A stretch of 64,000 nt of DNA, taken from NCBI RefSeq assembly GCF_015477355.1, contig NZ_JADLRJ010000008.1, positions 248,001 through 312,000 of the forward strand, read 5' to 3'. The notes under the pieces are model-generated. The model did not search any database. It worked only from the letters and a program-made list of their open reading frames with translations, and was not told the origin of the DNA. This DNA is from Nocardia blacklockiae. Lineage in GTDB: Bacteria > Actinomycetota > Actinomycetes > Mycobacteriales > Mycobacteriaceae. Positions 19,962 through 28,817 of this stretch are shown here, piece after piece. Position numbers and translations under genes: made by a program. Numbering within the stretch: the first letter of the stretch is position 1; the number at the start of each line of letters is the position of its first letter.

Positions 19962-21262
19962 TGCACCGCTCCCGCCGGGCCGGCGTCGACGTGGCCGTCG
20001 GAGAGCATCGTGTCCCACAGCTCGACGAAGTTCGGCAGGGTCTTGGCGGTGGTGCCGATGTCCTCGATCTCGACGCCGGGCACCCGCAGGCCGAGGATGG
20101 CGCCGGCGGTGGCCATGCGGTGGTCGGCGTAGGAGTGCCACTGCCCGCCCCGCAGCGGCGTCGGGTCGATCTGCAGACCGTCGTCGGTCTCGCTGACCTT
20201 GCCGCCCAGGCGGTTGATCTCGGTGGACAGCGCCGCGAGCCGGTCGGTCTCGTGCCCGCGCAGGTGCGCGATGCCCCGCAGCCGCGACGGCGAGTCGGCC
20301 AGCGCGGCCAGCGCGGCGACCGTCGGGGTCAGCTCTCCGACATCGTGCAAGTCGATATCGATGCCCGCAAGACGGTCCGGGCCCCGCACGACGAGCTTGC
20401 CGTCGTAGCGGCGGGCCTCGGCGCCCATGCGCACCAGGATCTCCCGGATCACGTCGCCGCCCTGCGTGGTCAGCGACGGCCAGTGCGGCACGGTGACCTC
20501 GCCGCCGGTGACCGCCGCCGCGGCCAGGAACGGAGTGGCGTTGGACAGGTCGGGCTCGACCTCCCAGTCCACGGCGTGGATCGGGCCGGGCTCGACCACC
20601 CAGACCTGTTCGGCGCGTGGGCCGCTGGGCGCCCGCACCACCACGCCCGCCTGCTCCAGCATCTGCACGGTCATCGCGATGTGTGGCAGCGACGGCAGCG
20701 GCGCACCGTCGTGCCGCACGGTCACGCCCTGGTCGAAACGGGCGGCCGACAGCAGCAGCCCGGAGACGAATTGCGAAGAGCCCGAGGCATCGATGGTCAC
20801 CTCCCCGCCGCGCAGGGCGCCCTCGCCGCGCACCACGAACGGCAGCGAATCGCCCTCGATCTCCGCGCCGAGCTGCCGCACCGCGTCCAGGATCGGGCCC
20901 AGCGGGCGCAGCCGCGCCTGCTCGTCGCCGAAGAACGCGACGTCACCGTGCGCGAGCGCGGCCACTGGCGGCAGGAAGCGCATCACCGTGCCGGCCAAGC
21001 CGCAGTCGACGGTGGCGTTGTGCAGCGTCTCGGCCGGGGTGACGGTGAGTGTGTCCGCGTCCCCGTCGATCCGGGTGCCCATCGCTCGTAGCGCGCCGAT
21101 CATCAGGTCGGTGTCGCGGCTGCGCAGCGCACCGGTGATGGTCGAGGGCCGGTCGGCGAGCGCGGCCAGGATCAGTGCCCGGTTCGTGATCGATTTCGAC
21201 CCGGGCAGGGTCACGGTCGCGTGCACGGAATGGTCGGTATGGGGCGCGGGCCAGAAACTCAC
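19958..21262 (-). CDS. aroA: 3-phosphoshikimate 1-carboxyvinyltransferase (EPSP synthase)
   Basis: The sixth enzyme of the shikimate pathway, joining phosphoenolpyruvate to shikimate-3-phosphate. It has 434 residues with the substrate-binding motif [12 protein letters not shown] (about residue 17), LCGT-equivalent [14 protein letters not shown] (about 83), [22 protein letters not shown] and the C-terminal-domain [15 protein letters not shown] at 21262 fits the length of relatives (start SFWPAP) and has AGGAGA upstream; the frame could extend to 21307 but that adds unrelated residues. aroA overlaps rsgA by 4 bp, the same arrangement as in mycobacteria. Confidence 0.95.
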   Translation of the reverse strand: MSFWPAPHTDHSVHATVTLPGSKSITNRALILAALADRPSTITGALRSRDTDLMIGALRAMGTRIDGDADTLTVTPAETLHNATVDCGLAGTVMRFLPPVAALAHGDVAFFGDEQARLRPLGPILDAVRQLGAEIEGDSLPFVVRGEGALRGGEVTIDASGSSQFVSGLLLSAARFDQGVTVRHDGAPLPSLPHIAMTVQMLEQAGVVVRAPSGPRAEQVWVVEPGPIHAVDWEVEPDLSNATPFLAAAAVTGGEVTVPHWPSLTTQGGDVIREILVRMGAEARRYDGKLVVRGPDRLAGIDIDLHDVGELTPTVAALAALADSPSRLRGIAHLRGHETDRLAALSTEINRLGGKVSETDDGLQIDPTPLRGGQWHSYADHRMATAGAILGLRVPGVEIEDIGTTAKTLPNFVELWDTMLSDGHVDAGPAGAVH

Positions 21263-21382
21263 CCCCCTATCTTCTCCTACGAGCGGTCGGAGATACCGCT
21301 CGGTCATGAAGTTGTGTTCCGGCGAGTTCAGAATTTCCGCTCCGACCAGGTGTTTTCTCGGTTACTTCAGAGTAGGGGAGCA

Positions 21383-21435
21383 GCGCCCCGCCGCGTCCGA
21401 CCGCCGGGGACGAGTCGGAAACCGCGGCGGGGCGC
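21383..21435 (-). terminator. GC-rich hairpin after the aldehyde dehydrogenase gene
   Basis: 13-bp perfect arms (GCGCCCCGCCGCG and complement) enclose a 27-base interval that itself contains a nested TCCGA/TCGGA pairing. It begins 11 bp past the aldehyde dehydrogenase stop. No T-run follows. Confidence 0.6.
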
Positions 21436-21446
21436 CCGCGTCGGAA

Positions 21447-22955
21447 CTACTTGTGCCGGCCGTGCAGCAGCGGGACGACCCGGCGGAGCAGCTTCATGGT
21501 GCTCTCGGTGCGGGAGTAGCTGAGCAGCGCCATGCCCGGAATCTGGAAGCGCTGCACCGCGATCGAGTGCGGCGCGGTGAACTCCAGCATGCCGGGCGCG
21601 CCGTGGATGCGGCCGATCCCGGAGTCGCGGCCGCCGCCGAAGGGCAGCGCGGAGATCGCCGCGAAGCCCAGCACCGAGTTGACCGAGGTGGCGCCGGCCT
21701 TGATGCGCCGGGCGATCTCGAGCCCGTGCTTGCGCGAGAAGACCGCCGAGCCCAGCGAGTAGGTCGAGTTGTTGGCCAGGTCGACGGCCTCGTCGACGCT
21801 CGCGACCGTGCGGATGGTGACCGTCGGACCGAAGGTCTCCTCGCGCACCGCCGCGGCGCTCTCGTCCACGTCGACCAGCACGACCGGCTCGATGTAGGGA
21901 CCCTGTACCGACTCCGGGCCGCCGAGCACCGCGGTGCCGCCGTTCTTCAGCGCGTCCTCGATGTGGCGGCGCACGACGTCGATCTGGCTCGGCATGGTCA
22001 TCGGGCCGTAGGAGGCCTTGTCGTCGGAGCCGGGGTGCACGCTCGTCAGGATCTTCTTCACCTCGGCGACGAACTCGTCGCTGATCGAGGCGTCCACGTA
22101 GACGCGCTCGACGCCGGCGCAGGTCTGGCCGCTGTTCATGGTGGCGCCGTAGGCGACCGCGTCGGCGGCGGCCTTGATGTCGGCGTCGGCGGCGACGATG
22201 ACCGCGTCCTTGCCGCCGCATTCCAGCAGCACCGGGGTGAGCCGGTCGGCGGCGGCCGCCATGATCTTCTTGCCGGTGGCGGCCGACCCGGTGAACGCGA
22301 CCTTGTCGATGTCGGCGCGCACCAGCGCGGCGCCGGTCTCGCCGTAGCCGTTCACGGTCTCGAAGATCCCGGCGGGCAGTTCGGGGTTGGCCTCGGTGAA
22401 GGCCTTGGCGACGAAATTGCCGATGCTGGTGGAGTATTCGCTGGGCTTGTACACCACCGCGTTGCCGGCGGCCAGCGCGTAGGCGATCGACCCGTTCGGC
22501 GTGTAGACCGGGTAGTTCCACGGGCCGATCACACCGATGACGCCCAGCGGGCGCTGCTCGATGTAGGCGCCGAAGTTCGACATCAGCGCGCCGGGCGAGA
22601 CCTTCTTGGGCTTGAGCACCTTCTCGGCGTTCTTCGCGGCCCAGGAGATGTGCTCGAGCGCGAGCAGCAGCTCGAGGAACGCGTCGTCGCGGGGTTTGCC
22701 GTTCTCCAGGTGGATGAGCTCGCACAGCTCGTCGGATTTGGCGACCAGGCGGCTGGCCCAGCGCAGCAGGTGCTTCTTGCGCTCGGCGTAGGACAGCGCG
22801 CCCCAGACCTCGGCGGCGCCGCGGGCCTTGTCGACCGCCGCGCGCACGGCCTGCGCGTCGGCGATCGGGTGGGTGGCGATGACCTCGCCGGTGGCCGGAT
22901 TGACCGACGTCAGAGCGGTCTCGCCGGCGACGGCGGTGGACTCGGTGGTGGACAT
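21447..22955 (-). CDS. Aldehyde dehydrogenase family protein
   Basis: A 502-residue NAD(P)-dependent aldehyde dehydrogenase oxidising an aldehyde to an acid. The nucleotide-binding segment IGPWNYPVYTPNGSIAYAL (about residue 130), FTGSAATGKKIM (about 215), the general-base Glu in LLECGGKDAV (about 240) and the catalytic Cys in NSGQTCAGVERV (about 275) are present. The C-terminus ends GRHK after a hydrophobic and basic stretch, as in class 3-like fatty-aldehyde enzymes, which fits a membrane-associated role. The substrate is unknown. ATG at 22955 with AGGGG upstream was chosen over the frame start at 23000. Confidence 0.9.
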   Translation of the reverse strand: MSTTESTAVAGETALTSVNPATGEVIATHPIADAQAVRAAVDKARGAAEVWGALSYAERKKHLLRWASRLVAKSDELCELIHLENGKPRDDAFLELLLALEHISWAAKNAEKVLKPKKVSPGALMSNFGAYIEQRPLGVIGVIGPWNYPVYTPNGSIAYALAAGNAVVYKPSEYSTSIGNFVAKAFTEANPELPAGIFETVNGYGETGAALVRADIDKVAFTGSAATGKKIMAAAADRLTPVLLECGGKDAVIVAADADIKAAADAVAYGATMNSGQTCAGVERVYVDASISDEFVAEVKKILTSVHPGSDDKASYGPMTMPSQIDVVRRHIEDALKNGGTAVLGGPESVQGPYIEPVVLVDVDESAAAVREETFGPTVTIRTVASVDEAVDLANNSTYSLGSAVFSRKHGLEIARRIKAGATSVNSVLGFAAISALPFGGGRDSGIGRIHGAPGMLEFTAPHSIAVQRFQIPGMALLSYSRTESTMKLLRRVVPLLHGRHK

Positions 22956-23128
22956 GGTTCGGCGACCCCTAGTGAGAGAGTTACGGCACGAAGTTCTCAT
23001 ACCCTAGATGTGAAGTCAACCGCCTTCAGTTGCATTTCCGGCCATCTTTCGCTCCGTTCGGCCATCGGTCGGTAGCGACGTCGGCGAGAGCGCCGGAATT
23101 CGTCGGTGGGCGGTGGCAGCATGGGGGC

Positions 23129-23926
23129 ATGTGCGGCAGATATGCGACCACGGCCAACCCGGCCCGGCTGGCGGCCGAACTCGACGCGATCGATGAAACC
23201 GGCGACCCGCCCGACCTGGACCGCGCGAACTACAACGTGGCCCCCACGAATCAGGTGCTCACCGTGGTGGAGCGACACGACCACGACCACCCCGACGACG
23301 AGGCGAAGCTACGGATCCGGCGCATGCGCTGGGGCCTGATCCCGGTCTGGACCAAGGCCGCCGAGCCGGGCGTGCCCGCGAAGGGCAAGCCGCTGTTCAA
23401 CGCCCGCTCCGATCGCGCGGCCACGGCGCCCTCGTTCCGCGACGCGGTGAAGAAGCGCCGCTGCCTGGTACCGATGGACGGCTGGTACGAATGGCTCGTC
23501 GAGGCCGCCCCCACAGGGAAGTCGAAAGCTGTCAAGCAGCCTTTCTACATGTCCTACGCCGACGGCTCCCGGCTGTACATGGCCGGCCTGTGGTCCACCT
23601 GGCGGGACCGCTCGGTCGAGGGCATGGACCCCATCCTGTCGTGCACCATCCTGACCACCGACGCGGTCGGCGACCTGACCCGCATCCACGACCGGATGCC
23701 CCTGGTCATGCCGCGCGAGCACTGGGACGCCTGGCTGGACCCGGACCACCCGGCCCCGCACGAACTCTTGGAATCGCCCGGCCCGGAACGGGTTTCGGGC
23801 ATCGTCGCGCGGCCTGTCTCCCCGCTGGTCAACAGCGTCCGCAACAACGGGCCGGAATTGCTCGCCCCCGCCCCCGGCGCACCGGCGGCCGACAGCGAAC
23901 AGGCCGGGCAGATCAGCTTGATCTGA
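23129..23926 (+). CDS. SRAP-domain protein (HMCES/YedK family)
   Basis: A 265-residue SRAP protein. These proteins crosslink covalently to abasic sites in single-stranded DNA through Cys2 and so shield them from breakage. The chain starts MCGRYATTANP, so removal of Met exposes Cys2. Other conserved parts are NYNVAPTNQVL (the Asn near residue 35), MRWGLIPVW, FNARSDRAA, RCLVPMDGWYEW, and the His in LTRIHDRMPLVM (about 190). ATG at 23129 is fixed by the catalytic Cys; a longer frame upstream is not used. The aldehyde dehydrogenase gene is divergent. Confidence 0.93.
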   Translation: MCGRYATTANPARLAAELDAIDETGDPPDLDRANYNVAPTNQVLTVVERHDHDHPDDEAKLRIRRMRWGLIPVWTKAAEPGVPAKGKPLFNARSDRAATAPSFRDAVKKRRCLVPMDGWYEWLVEAAPTGKSKAVKQPFYMSYADGSRLYMAGLWSTWRDRSVEGMDPILSCTILTTDAVGDLTRIHDRMPLVMPREHWDAWLDPDHPAPHELLESPGPERVSGIVARPVSPLVNSVRNNGPELLAPAPGAPAADSEQAGQISLI

Positions 23927-23953
23927 ACCCGGCCCGCACGGCGAGGGCGTCCC

Positions 23954-24247
23954 TCACAAATCGCACTTCACCGCCGGAGTGGCGATGTTGAGCCCGCACT
24001 TGATCAGGCTCGCGCCCAGGTCGAGGATCTTGGCGGTGGTGCTGCCGCCCAGCTTCTCCGCCTTCTCCGGGGCCTTCTCCAGCCGTTTCTCCGGCTGCTG
24101 CTGACTCGGCACGCCGGGGCTGGTGCCGAGCGGGAAATTCGGGTCGGGCGCCGCGCCCGCGGGGGCGACGGCGAGAGCGCCGGATCCTACGACGAGGACC
24201 GCGCCGCAGGCGACGACCATGGTGCGCACACGCTGCCGGTGGGACAT
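23954..24247 (-). CDS. Small secreted protein
   Basis: A 97-residue protein with a Sec signal peptide: basic MSHRQRVR, a hydrophobic core VVACGAVLVVGSGALAVA, and a probable cut after PAGA-A. The mature part is about 60 residues, with a Gln/Lys/Glu-rich linker (QQQPEKRLEKAPEKAEK) and a C-terminal region holding two Cys (LIKCGLNIATPAVKCDL) that may form a disulfide. No family recognised. It stands alone between the SRAP gene (convergent) and the MarR gene. Confidence 0.65.
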   Translation of the reverse strand: MSHRQRVRTMVVACGAVLVVGSGALAVAPAGAAPDPNFPLGTSPGVPSQQQPEKRLEKAPEKAEKLGGSTTAKILDLGASLIKCGLNIATPAVKCDL

Positions 24248-24333
24248 TTTCGCATCACATCCTCACGCTCGAACGACTCTGGCCTGATCAAGTAAGGCAC
24301 AGATACGCGTGGGGTTGATGTGATTTGTGTGAT

Positions 24334-24819
24334 TTACACCTGTGGGCGCGGCGTGTCTCCGGTGGTCAGCAGCGCGGGCCGGGCCGTCTCGTAGTCGTCG
24401 ACGAACCGGCGCAGCAGGGTGGCGAGCTGTTCGCGGTCGGCGGGATCCCAGTCCGCCACGATGTGCTCGAGCATCTCGACCCGCCGCTTGCGGAGCTGTG
24501 CGGCGAGGTCGCGGCCCGCGTCGGTGACGGTCAGCACGCTGGCCCGCCCGTCGTCGGGGTCGGCGCGGCGCTCGATCAGCCCGCGCTTCACCAGCCCCGC
24601 CACCTGGCGGCTGATGGTGGACGCGTCGGAGAACATCGCCTCGGCCAGCGTGCCCGAGCGCATCGGCCCGTCGGCGAGCAGCCGGAAGATGATGCTGTAG
24701 GCGGAGATCTCGATCTCACCGCCGGAGGCGGCCGCGATCTGCGCGTTGGTGCGTTCCCGGATGCGACCGAGCCGGATCAGCTGCTGGCCGATCGTGTCGA
24801 TCACCTCGTCCTGGTTCAC
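24334..24819 (-). CDS. MarR-family transcriptional regulator
   Basis: A 161-residue winged-helix repressor. The HTH lies at about residues 53-75 (MRSGTLAEAMFSDASTISRQ), followed by the wing with ERRADPDDGRASVLTVTDAG. Long N- and C-terminal helices would form the dimer. The frame runs on upstream into the YbaK region and gives a false fusion. GTG at 24819 is the natural start, as in relatives beginning near NQDEVIDTIGQQL. Ligand and targets are unknown; the YbaK-like gene lies 44 bp upstream on the same strand, so the two may be cotranscribed. Confidence 0.85.
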   Translation of the reverse strand: MNQDEVIDTIGQQLIRLGRIRERTNAQIAAASGGEIEISAYSIIFRLLADGPMRSGTLAEAMFSDASTISRQVAGLVKRGLIERRADPDDGRASVLTVTDAGRDLAAQLRKRRVEMLEHIVADWDPADREQLATLLRRFVDDYETARPALLTTGDTPRPQV

Positions 24820-24863
24820 GCGTCGCTCACCTCCTCGACTACCGATTCTCCAGCGGACACTGC

Positions 24864-25355
24864 TCAGCCGCTCACCGGGGCCGTCACGGCGCTGGTCAGC
24901 CGGGCCAGATCCGCGGGCGCCAGCTCGATCTCCAGACCCCGTTTGCCCGCGCTGCACAGCACCCGGTCCCAGCGCAGCGCCGACTCGTCGAGCACGGTCG
25001 GCAGCGCCCGCTTCTGACCCAGCGGCGAGATGCCGCCGAGGACGTAGCCGGTGGTGCGCTCGGCCTTGGCGCGGTCGGCCATCGTCGCCTTCGGCGCGCC
25101 CAGCGCCGCCGCCGCGGCCTTGAGCGTCAGCGTCCGCGGCACGGGCAGCACGGCCACCGCCAGGCTTCCGGTCGACAGCTCGATGACCAGCGTCTTGAAG
25201 ATCTGCTCGGCCACCACGCCCAGCTCGTCCGCGAGCGCGGCGACGGCCTCGGCCCCGTAGGAATCGCTGCGCGGGTCGTGCGCGTAGGAGTGCACCCGGT
25301 GCGCCACCTTCGCCTGGGTCAGCGCGCGGATCGCGGGAGTCGAAGCACCTGCCAT
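24864..25355 (-). CDS. ybaK: Cys-tRNA(Pro)/aminoacyl-tRNA deacylase (YbaK/EbsC)
   Basis: A 163-residue editing-domain protein that hydrolyses mischarged Cys-tRNA(Pro). It starts STPAIRALTQAKVAHRVHSY and has the family core EQIFKTLVIEL (the catalytic Lys), then VPRTLTLKAAAAALG, TTGYVLGGISPLGQKR and a C-terminal RGLEIELAPADLARL. Length and motifs agree with the YbaK branch. ATG at 25355. The MarR gene follows 44 bp downstream. The sigH promoter region lies divergent on the other side. Confidence 0.88.
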   Translation of the reverse strand: MAGASTPAIRALTQAKVAHRVHSYAHDPRSDSYGAEAVAALADELGVVAEQIFKTLVIELSTGSLAVAVLPVPRTLTLKAAAAALGAPKATMADRAKAERTTGYVLGGISPLGQKRALPTVLDESALRWDRVLCSAGKRGLEIELAPADLARLTSAVTAPVSG

Positions 25356-25400
25356 GCCGGTCAACCTTAAGGGCCGAGCCGGGGCGGCGGCGAAATGCCG

Positions 25401-25426
25401 GGAACACAGCGGGGTCGAGTCCTGTT
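25401..25426 (+). promoter_or_regulatory. SigH/SigR-type autoregulatory promoter
   Basis: GGAAC, an 18-bp spacer and GTT agree with the disulfide-stress sigma consensus GGAAT-N18-GTT. It lies about 75 bp before the upstream start candidate at 25503 and 194 bp before the main sigH start at 25620, so the transcript would include both. Confidence 0.65.
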
Positions 25427-25619
25427 GCACGCGGTACGCCGAATGTCCGCCCAGCGCCCGGACGAGGCGAAAGAATTCCGGTCGACACGTTAGGAGATGC
25501 CGGTGACCGTGCTGGTCGACGAACGCCCGGTGGCCGTCGCTTGGTCGCCCCGCACCGGGTTCCCGCTGCCCCTCCCGCGCGCGGTAGATTCGAAAGCTAC
25601 GGCGATCGAAGGGATGGGC

Positions 25620-26369
25620 GTGACGAGCGACGACACCGCGAGCAACGCTGAGGGCGAGAATGCCGAGCGTACGGACGTCGGCGCCGCCGACGACCCGGCG
25701 ATCGACAACCCCGCCGACGACATCGAGGCGGAGTCCGACGAGGCGCAGTCGGGCGTGACCCGCAGCACGGCCGGCGACGCGGAACTGGCGGAGCGATTCG
25801 AGCGCGACGCTCTGCCGTTGCTGGACCAGCTCTACGGCGCGGCGCTGCGGATGACCCGCAACCCGGCCGACGCCGAGGATCTGGTGCAGGAGACCTTCGC
25901 CAAGGCGTACCAGGGCTTCCGGTCCTTCCGCGAGGGCACCAACCTGCGGGCCTGGCTGTACCGCATCCTCACCAACACCTACATCAACTCCTACCGCAAG
26001 AAGCAGCGCCAGCCCGCGCAGTATCCGACCGACGAGATCACCGACTGGCAGCTGGCGTCCACCGCCGAGCACACCTCGACGGGTCTGCGCTCGGCGGAGA
26101 TGGAGGCGCTGGAAGCGCTCCCGGACGACGACATCAAGGCGGCGTTGCAGTCGCTACCCGAGGAATTCCGGATGGCGGTCTACTACGCCGACGTGGAGGG
26201 CTTCCCCTACAAGGAGATTGCCGAGATCATGGGGACTCCGATCGGCACGGTGATGTCCCGCCTGCACCGCGGCCGCAAGCAGCTCAAGGGTCTGCTGGCC
26301 GACGTGGCGCACGAGCGTGGATTCGATCGGGACCGAACGGGAAGTGCGCGGCAGGAGGTATCCCAGTGA
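25620..26369 (+). CDS. sigH: ECF sigma factor SigH/SigR (disulfide and heat stress)
   Basis: An ECF sigma factor of 249 residues from this start. Sigma-2 spans about residues 65-130 with [17 protein letters not shown] and [17 protein letters not shown]; sigma-4 spans about 170-230 with [19 protein letters not shown] and [16 protein letters not shown]. It closely resembles mycobacterial SigH, which directs thioredoxin and mycothiol genes under thiol stress. GTG at 25620 follows GAAGGG. A second in-frame GTG at 25503, with AGGAG 6 bp upstream, would add 39 residues and may make a long isoform. The rshA start overlaps the stop (GTGA). Confidence 0.93.
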   Translation: MTSDDTASNAEGENAERTDVGAADDPAIDNPADDIEAESDEAQSGVTRSTAGDAELAERFERDALPLLDQLYGAALRMTRNPADAEDLVQETFAKAYQGFRSFREGTNLRAWLYRILTNTYINSYRKKQRQPAQYPTDEITDWQLASTAEHTSTGLRSAEMEALEALPDDDIKAALQSLPEEFRMAVYYADVEGFPYKEIAEIMGTPIGTVMSRLHRGRKQLKGLLADVAHERGFDRDRTGSARQEVSQ

Positions 26370-26641
26370 GCGACGACATGGAACTGGATTGCTCGGCGGT
26401 CCTCGCCGACGTCTGGCTCATGCTCGACGGCGAGTGCGACGACGCCACGCGGGAGCGCCTCAAGCACCACATGGACCACTGTTCACCGTGCATCGAGGCC
26501 TACGGCCTGGAGGAGAAGCTGAAGCGGCTGCTCAGCACCAAGTGCGGCGGCGACCGCGCCCCGGAGTCCCTGCGCGAGCGGCTGACCCTGGAGATCCGCA
26601 AGTCCGTCGTCATCACCGAGACGCGGATCGAGAACCCCTAG
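26366..26641 (+). CDS. rshA: Mycothiol-system anti-sigma factor RshA/RsrA
   Basis: A 91-residue zinc-binding anti-sigma factor that holds SigH until oxidation forms a disulfide. The ZAS motif HHMDHCSPC (H-x3-C-x2-C, about residues 33-41) is present, with further Cys at about residue 9 and in STKCGGD (about 56). Its GTG overlaps the sigH stop by 4 bp, so the pair is made in a fixed ratio by coupled translation. A strong terminator follows. Confidence 0.93.
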   Translation: MSDDMELDCSAVLADVWLMLDGECDDATRERLKHHMDHCSPCIEAYGLEEKLKRLLSTKCGGDRAPESLRERLTLEIRKSVVITETRIENP

Positions 26642-26652
26642 CCGAAACGGCA

Positions 26653-26687
26653 GAGCGGCACGTCATCGACGAGATGACGTGCCGCTC
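26653..26687. terminator. Bidirectional terminator between rshA and bL37
   Basis: Perfect 15-bp arms (GAGCGGCACGTCATC and complement) around a five-base loop, 12 bp after the rshA stop and 38 bp after the convergent bL37 stop. TTTT follows a few bases later on the plus strand. Confidence 0.85.
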
Positions 26688-26724
26688 AGTGCTTTTCGGC
26701 GCTACGCGCCTGGTCGCGGGCGAC

Positions 26725-26799
26725 TCAGGCGTTGGGACGCTTGCCGTGGTTGGCCGCGTTGCCCTTGCGCGAGCGCTTCTTACGTCCTCGCTTACCCAT
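26725..26799 (-). CDS. 50S ribosomal protein bL37
   Basis: A 24-residue, extremely basic peptide that begins MGKRGRKKRSRK and ends ANHGKRPNA. This closely matches, from memory, bL37 found in mycobacterial ribosome structures, where it lies near 23S rRNA. An ideal AAGGAGG stands 6 bp before the ATG. It is too short for normal gene finding. It is convergent with rshA and divergent from the biotinyl-protein gene. Confidence is high because sequence, size and ribosome binding site all agree. Confidence 0.9.
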   Translation of the reverse strand: MGKRGRKKRSRKGNAANHGKRPNA

Positions 26800-26899
26800 G
26801 GGTATCCTCCTTCTGATCGAGCGCCATTGTTTCACGTGTGATTGGCTGTACCTCCAGCGGATGGGGGCGGCAACCGTGTCGATCGACCGAGAGGGTGTC

Positions 26900-27115
26900 A
26901 TGGCCGAGGAAGTACTCGCCGAGATGGTGTCGACCGTCTACGAGATCGTCGCGACGGTGGGGGCGACGGTGCAGGAGGGCGACACCCTCGTGATGCTGGA
27001 GTCGATGAAGATGGAGATCCCGGTCGTGGCCGAGGGCACCGGCACCGTCACGTCGATCAACGTCGAACCCGGCCAGGTGCTGCAGAAGGGCGACCTGATC
27101 GCCGTGATCTCCTGA
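26900..27115 (+). CDS. Biotin/lipoyl attachment protein (TB7.3-like)
   Basis: A 71-residue stand-alone biotin carboxyl carrier domain. The acceptor Lys lies in MLESMKMEIPV (about residue 36), the usual MKM biotinylation site, and hydrophobic strands flank it on both sides in the capped-barrel pattern. M. tuberculosis Rv3221c (TB7.3) has the same size and place. It probably carries biotin for an acyl-CoA carboxylase encoded elsewhere. ATG at 26900 with GAGAGGG upstream; upstream residues of the longer frame do not fit the fold. pdtaS follows 71 bp downstream. Confidence 0.9.
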   Translation: MAEEVLAEMVSTVYEIVATVGATVQEGDTLVMLESMKMEIPVVAEGTGTVTSINVEPGQVLQKGDLIAVIS

Positions 27116-27186
27116 CCCGGGAGGCCTACCCGCGCACCAAGTCCGACGGTTGAGGGAGAATCGCGTCGGGTGAAGGAGCGTGGTGC

Positions 27187-28701
27187 ATGTCGACACTGAG
27201 TGACCTGCTGGCCGAGCACACCGATCTACCGGGTGCGGCGGTGGATCATCTGCAGCGGGTGGTGGGGGATTGGCAGTTGCTGTCGGATCTGTCGTTCGCG
27301 GATCTGCAGCTGTGGGTGGGCGCCGGCCCCGTCTCGGAGGGCGCCGACGTGGTGTGTGTGGCGCAGGCCCGGCCGACCACCGCGGCCACCGTGCACCCCG
27401 AGGACGTGGTGGGCACGCTCGCCTCCAAGGAGGATCATCCGCAGGTCTTCGAGGCCCTGCTGGGCGGGGAGATCGTGCGCGTGGAGTCCGACGGCGAGTC
27501 GGCGGGCGTCTATCACCCGAATCCGGTGCACGCCATCCGCGAGGCGATTCCGGTGCGGGTCGGCAGCGACGTGATCGCGGTGCTCGGCCGCGACACCGAG
27601 GTGCAGCGGTCCAAGACACACGGCACCCTCGAGCACGCCTACATGGCCTGCGCCGACGACCTGTGCCAGATGATCGCCGACGGCACCTTCCCGACGCTCG
27701 AGGATCGCACCGGTTCGCACTCGAGCCCCCGCGCCGGTGACGGATTCATCCGCATCGATACCGAGGGCACCGTGGTCTACGCCAGCCCGAACGCGTTGTC
27801 GGCGTATCACCGGATGGGCCTGCAGAGCGATCTGGCCGGTCAGGACCTCGCGCACACCACGCGTTCGCTGATCACCGATCCGTTCGACGCCCAGGAAGTG
27901 GTCAACGACATCCAGGCCGCGCTGGCCGGCAAGTCGGGACGCCGCATGGAGGTGGAGGCGCGCGGCGCGACGGTGCTGCTGCGCACGCTGGTGCTGCGCC
28001 CGCACGGCGAACTCGCCGGGGCCGCGGTGCTGGTGCGCGACGTCACCGAGGTCAAGCGGCGCGATCGCGCGCTGCTGTCCAAGGACGCCACCATCCGCGA
28101 GATCCACCACCGGGTGAAGAACAACCTGCAGACGGTGGCCGCGCTGCTGCGTTTACAGGCCCGCCGCACCGAGAACGAGGAGGCGCGGCTGGCGCTGACC
28201 GAATCGGTGCGCCGCGTCACCTCGATCGCGTCCGTGCACGAGATGCTGTCCATGTCGGTGGACGAGGAGGTCGACCTCGACGAGGTCGTGGACCGGCTGC
28301 TGCCGATCATGGCCGACGTCGCGACCGTGCACACCGCGCGGATCAAGGTCCGCCGGGCCGGTTCGCTGGGCGTGTTCTCCGCCGAACGCGCGACGCCGCT
28401 GGTCATGGTGCTGACCGAGCTGGTGCAGAACGCCATCGAGCACGCCTTCGACGCCGGGGAGAACGGCACGGTCACCATCCGCTCCGAGCGCTCGGCCCGC
28501 TGGCTGGACGTCATCATCAGCGACGACGGGCGCGGCCTCCCCGACGGTTTCAGCCTGGAAGGTTCCGACCGCCTGGGCCTGCAGATCGTCCGCACCCTGG
28601 TCACCGCCGAACTGGGCGGCTCCATCGGCCTGCACCCGGGCGCGGACATCGGCACGGACGCGGTCCTGCGAGTTCCCTTGGGCCGCCGGTCTTCTCGATA
28701 A
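27187..28701 (+). CDS. pdtaS: Sensor histidine kinase PdtaS
   Basis: A soluble 504-residue kinase: GAF-like domain (about 1-150), PAS domain (about 180-290), HisKA_2 dimerisation helix with the phosphoacceptor His in REIHHRVKNNLQTVAALLRL (about 305), and an HATPase domain with VLTELVQNAIEHAF (N-box) and DDGRGLPDG (G1). In mycobacteria PdtaS phosphorylates the antiterminator PdtaR, which binds RNA, and the pair senses metals and nitric oxide. No pdtaR is adjacent, and this separation is normal in the group. A short transcript is bounded by the terminator at 28729. Confidence 0.93.
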   Translation: MSTLSDLLAEHTDLPGAAVDHLQRVVGDWQLLSDLSFADLQLWVGAGPVSEGADVVCVAQARPTTAATVHPEDVVGTLASKEDHPQVFEALLGGEIVRVESDGESAGVYHPNPVHAIREAIPVRVGSDVIAVLGRDTEVQRSKTHGTLEHAYMACADDLCQMIADGTFPTLEDRTGSHSSPRAGDGFIRIDTEGTVVYASPNALSAYHRMGLQSDLAGQDLAHTTRSLITDPFDAQEVVNDIQAALAGKSGRRMEVEARGATVLLRTLVLRPHGELAGAAVLVRDVTEVKRRDRALLSKDATIREIHHRVKNNLQTVAALLRLQARRTENEEARLALTESVRRVTSIASVHEMLSMSVDEEVDLDEVVDRLLPIMADVATVHTARIKVRRAGSLGVFSAERATPLVMVLTELVQNAIEHAFDAGENGTVTIRSERSARWLDVIISDDGRGLPDGFSLEGSDRLGLQIVRTLVTAELGGSIGLHPGADIGTDAVLRVPLGRRSSR

Positions 28702-28728
28702 GGTCACACTGCGCCCCACACACAATGA

Positions 28729-28755
28729 AGCCCGGCACCTTATCGGTGCCGGGCT
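28729..28755. terminator. Intrinsic terminator between pdtaS and whiB1
   Basis: Perfect 11-bp arms (AGCCCGGCACC and complement) with a five-base loop TTATC, between convergent pdtaS and whiB1. It is followed by GAAAAC on the plus strand and TTCATTG on the minus strand. Confidence 0.8.
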
Positions 28756-28817
28756 GAAAACTGCGTTACGAGCCGGGGCTGTGCGGGTACCGCGGGTGGC
28801 CGTAACGCCCGGTGTCG

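Noticed and set aside
24820-25488. Apparent YbaK-MarR fusion frame
   Set aside because: The upstream part is YbaK DNA in the wrong frame; both genes have proper starts of their own.
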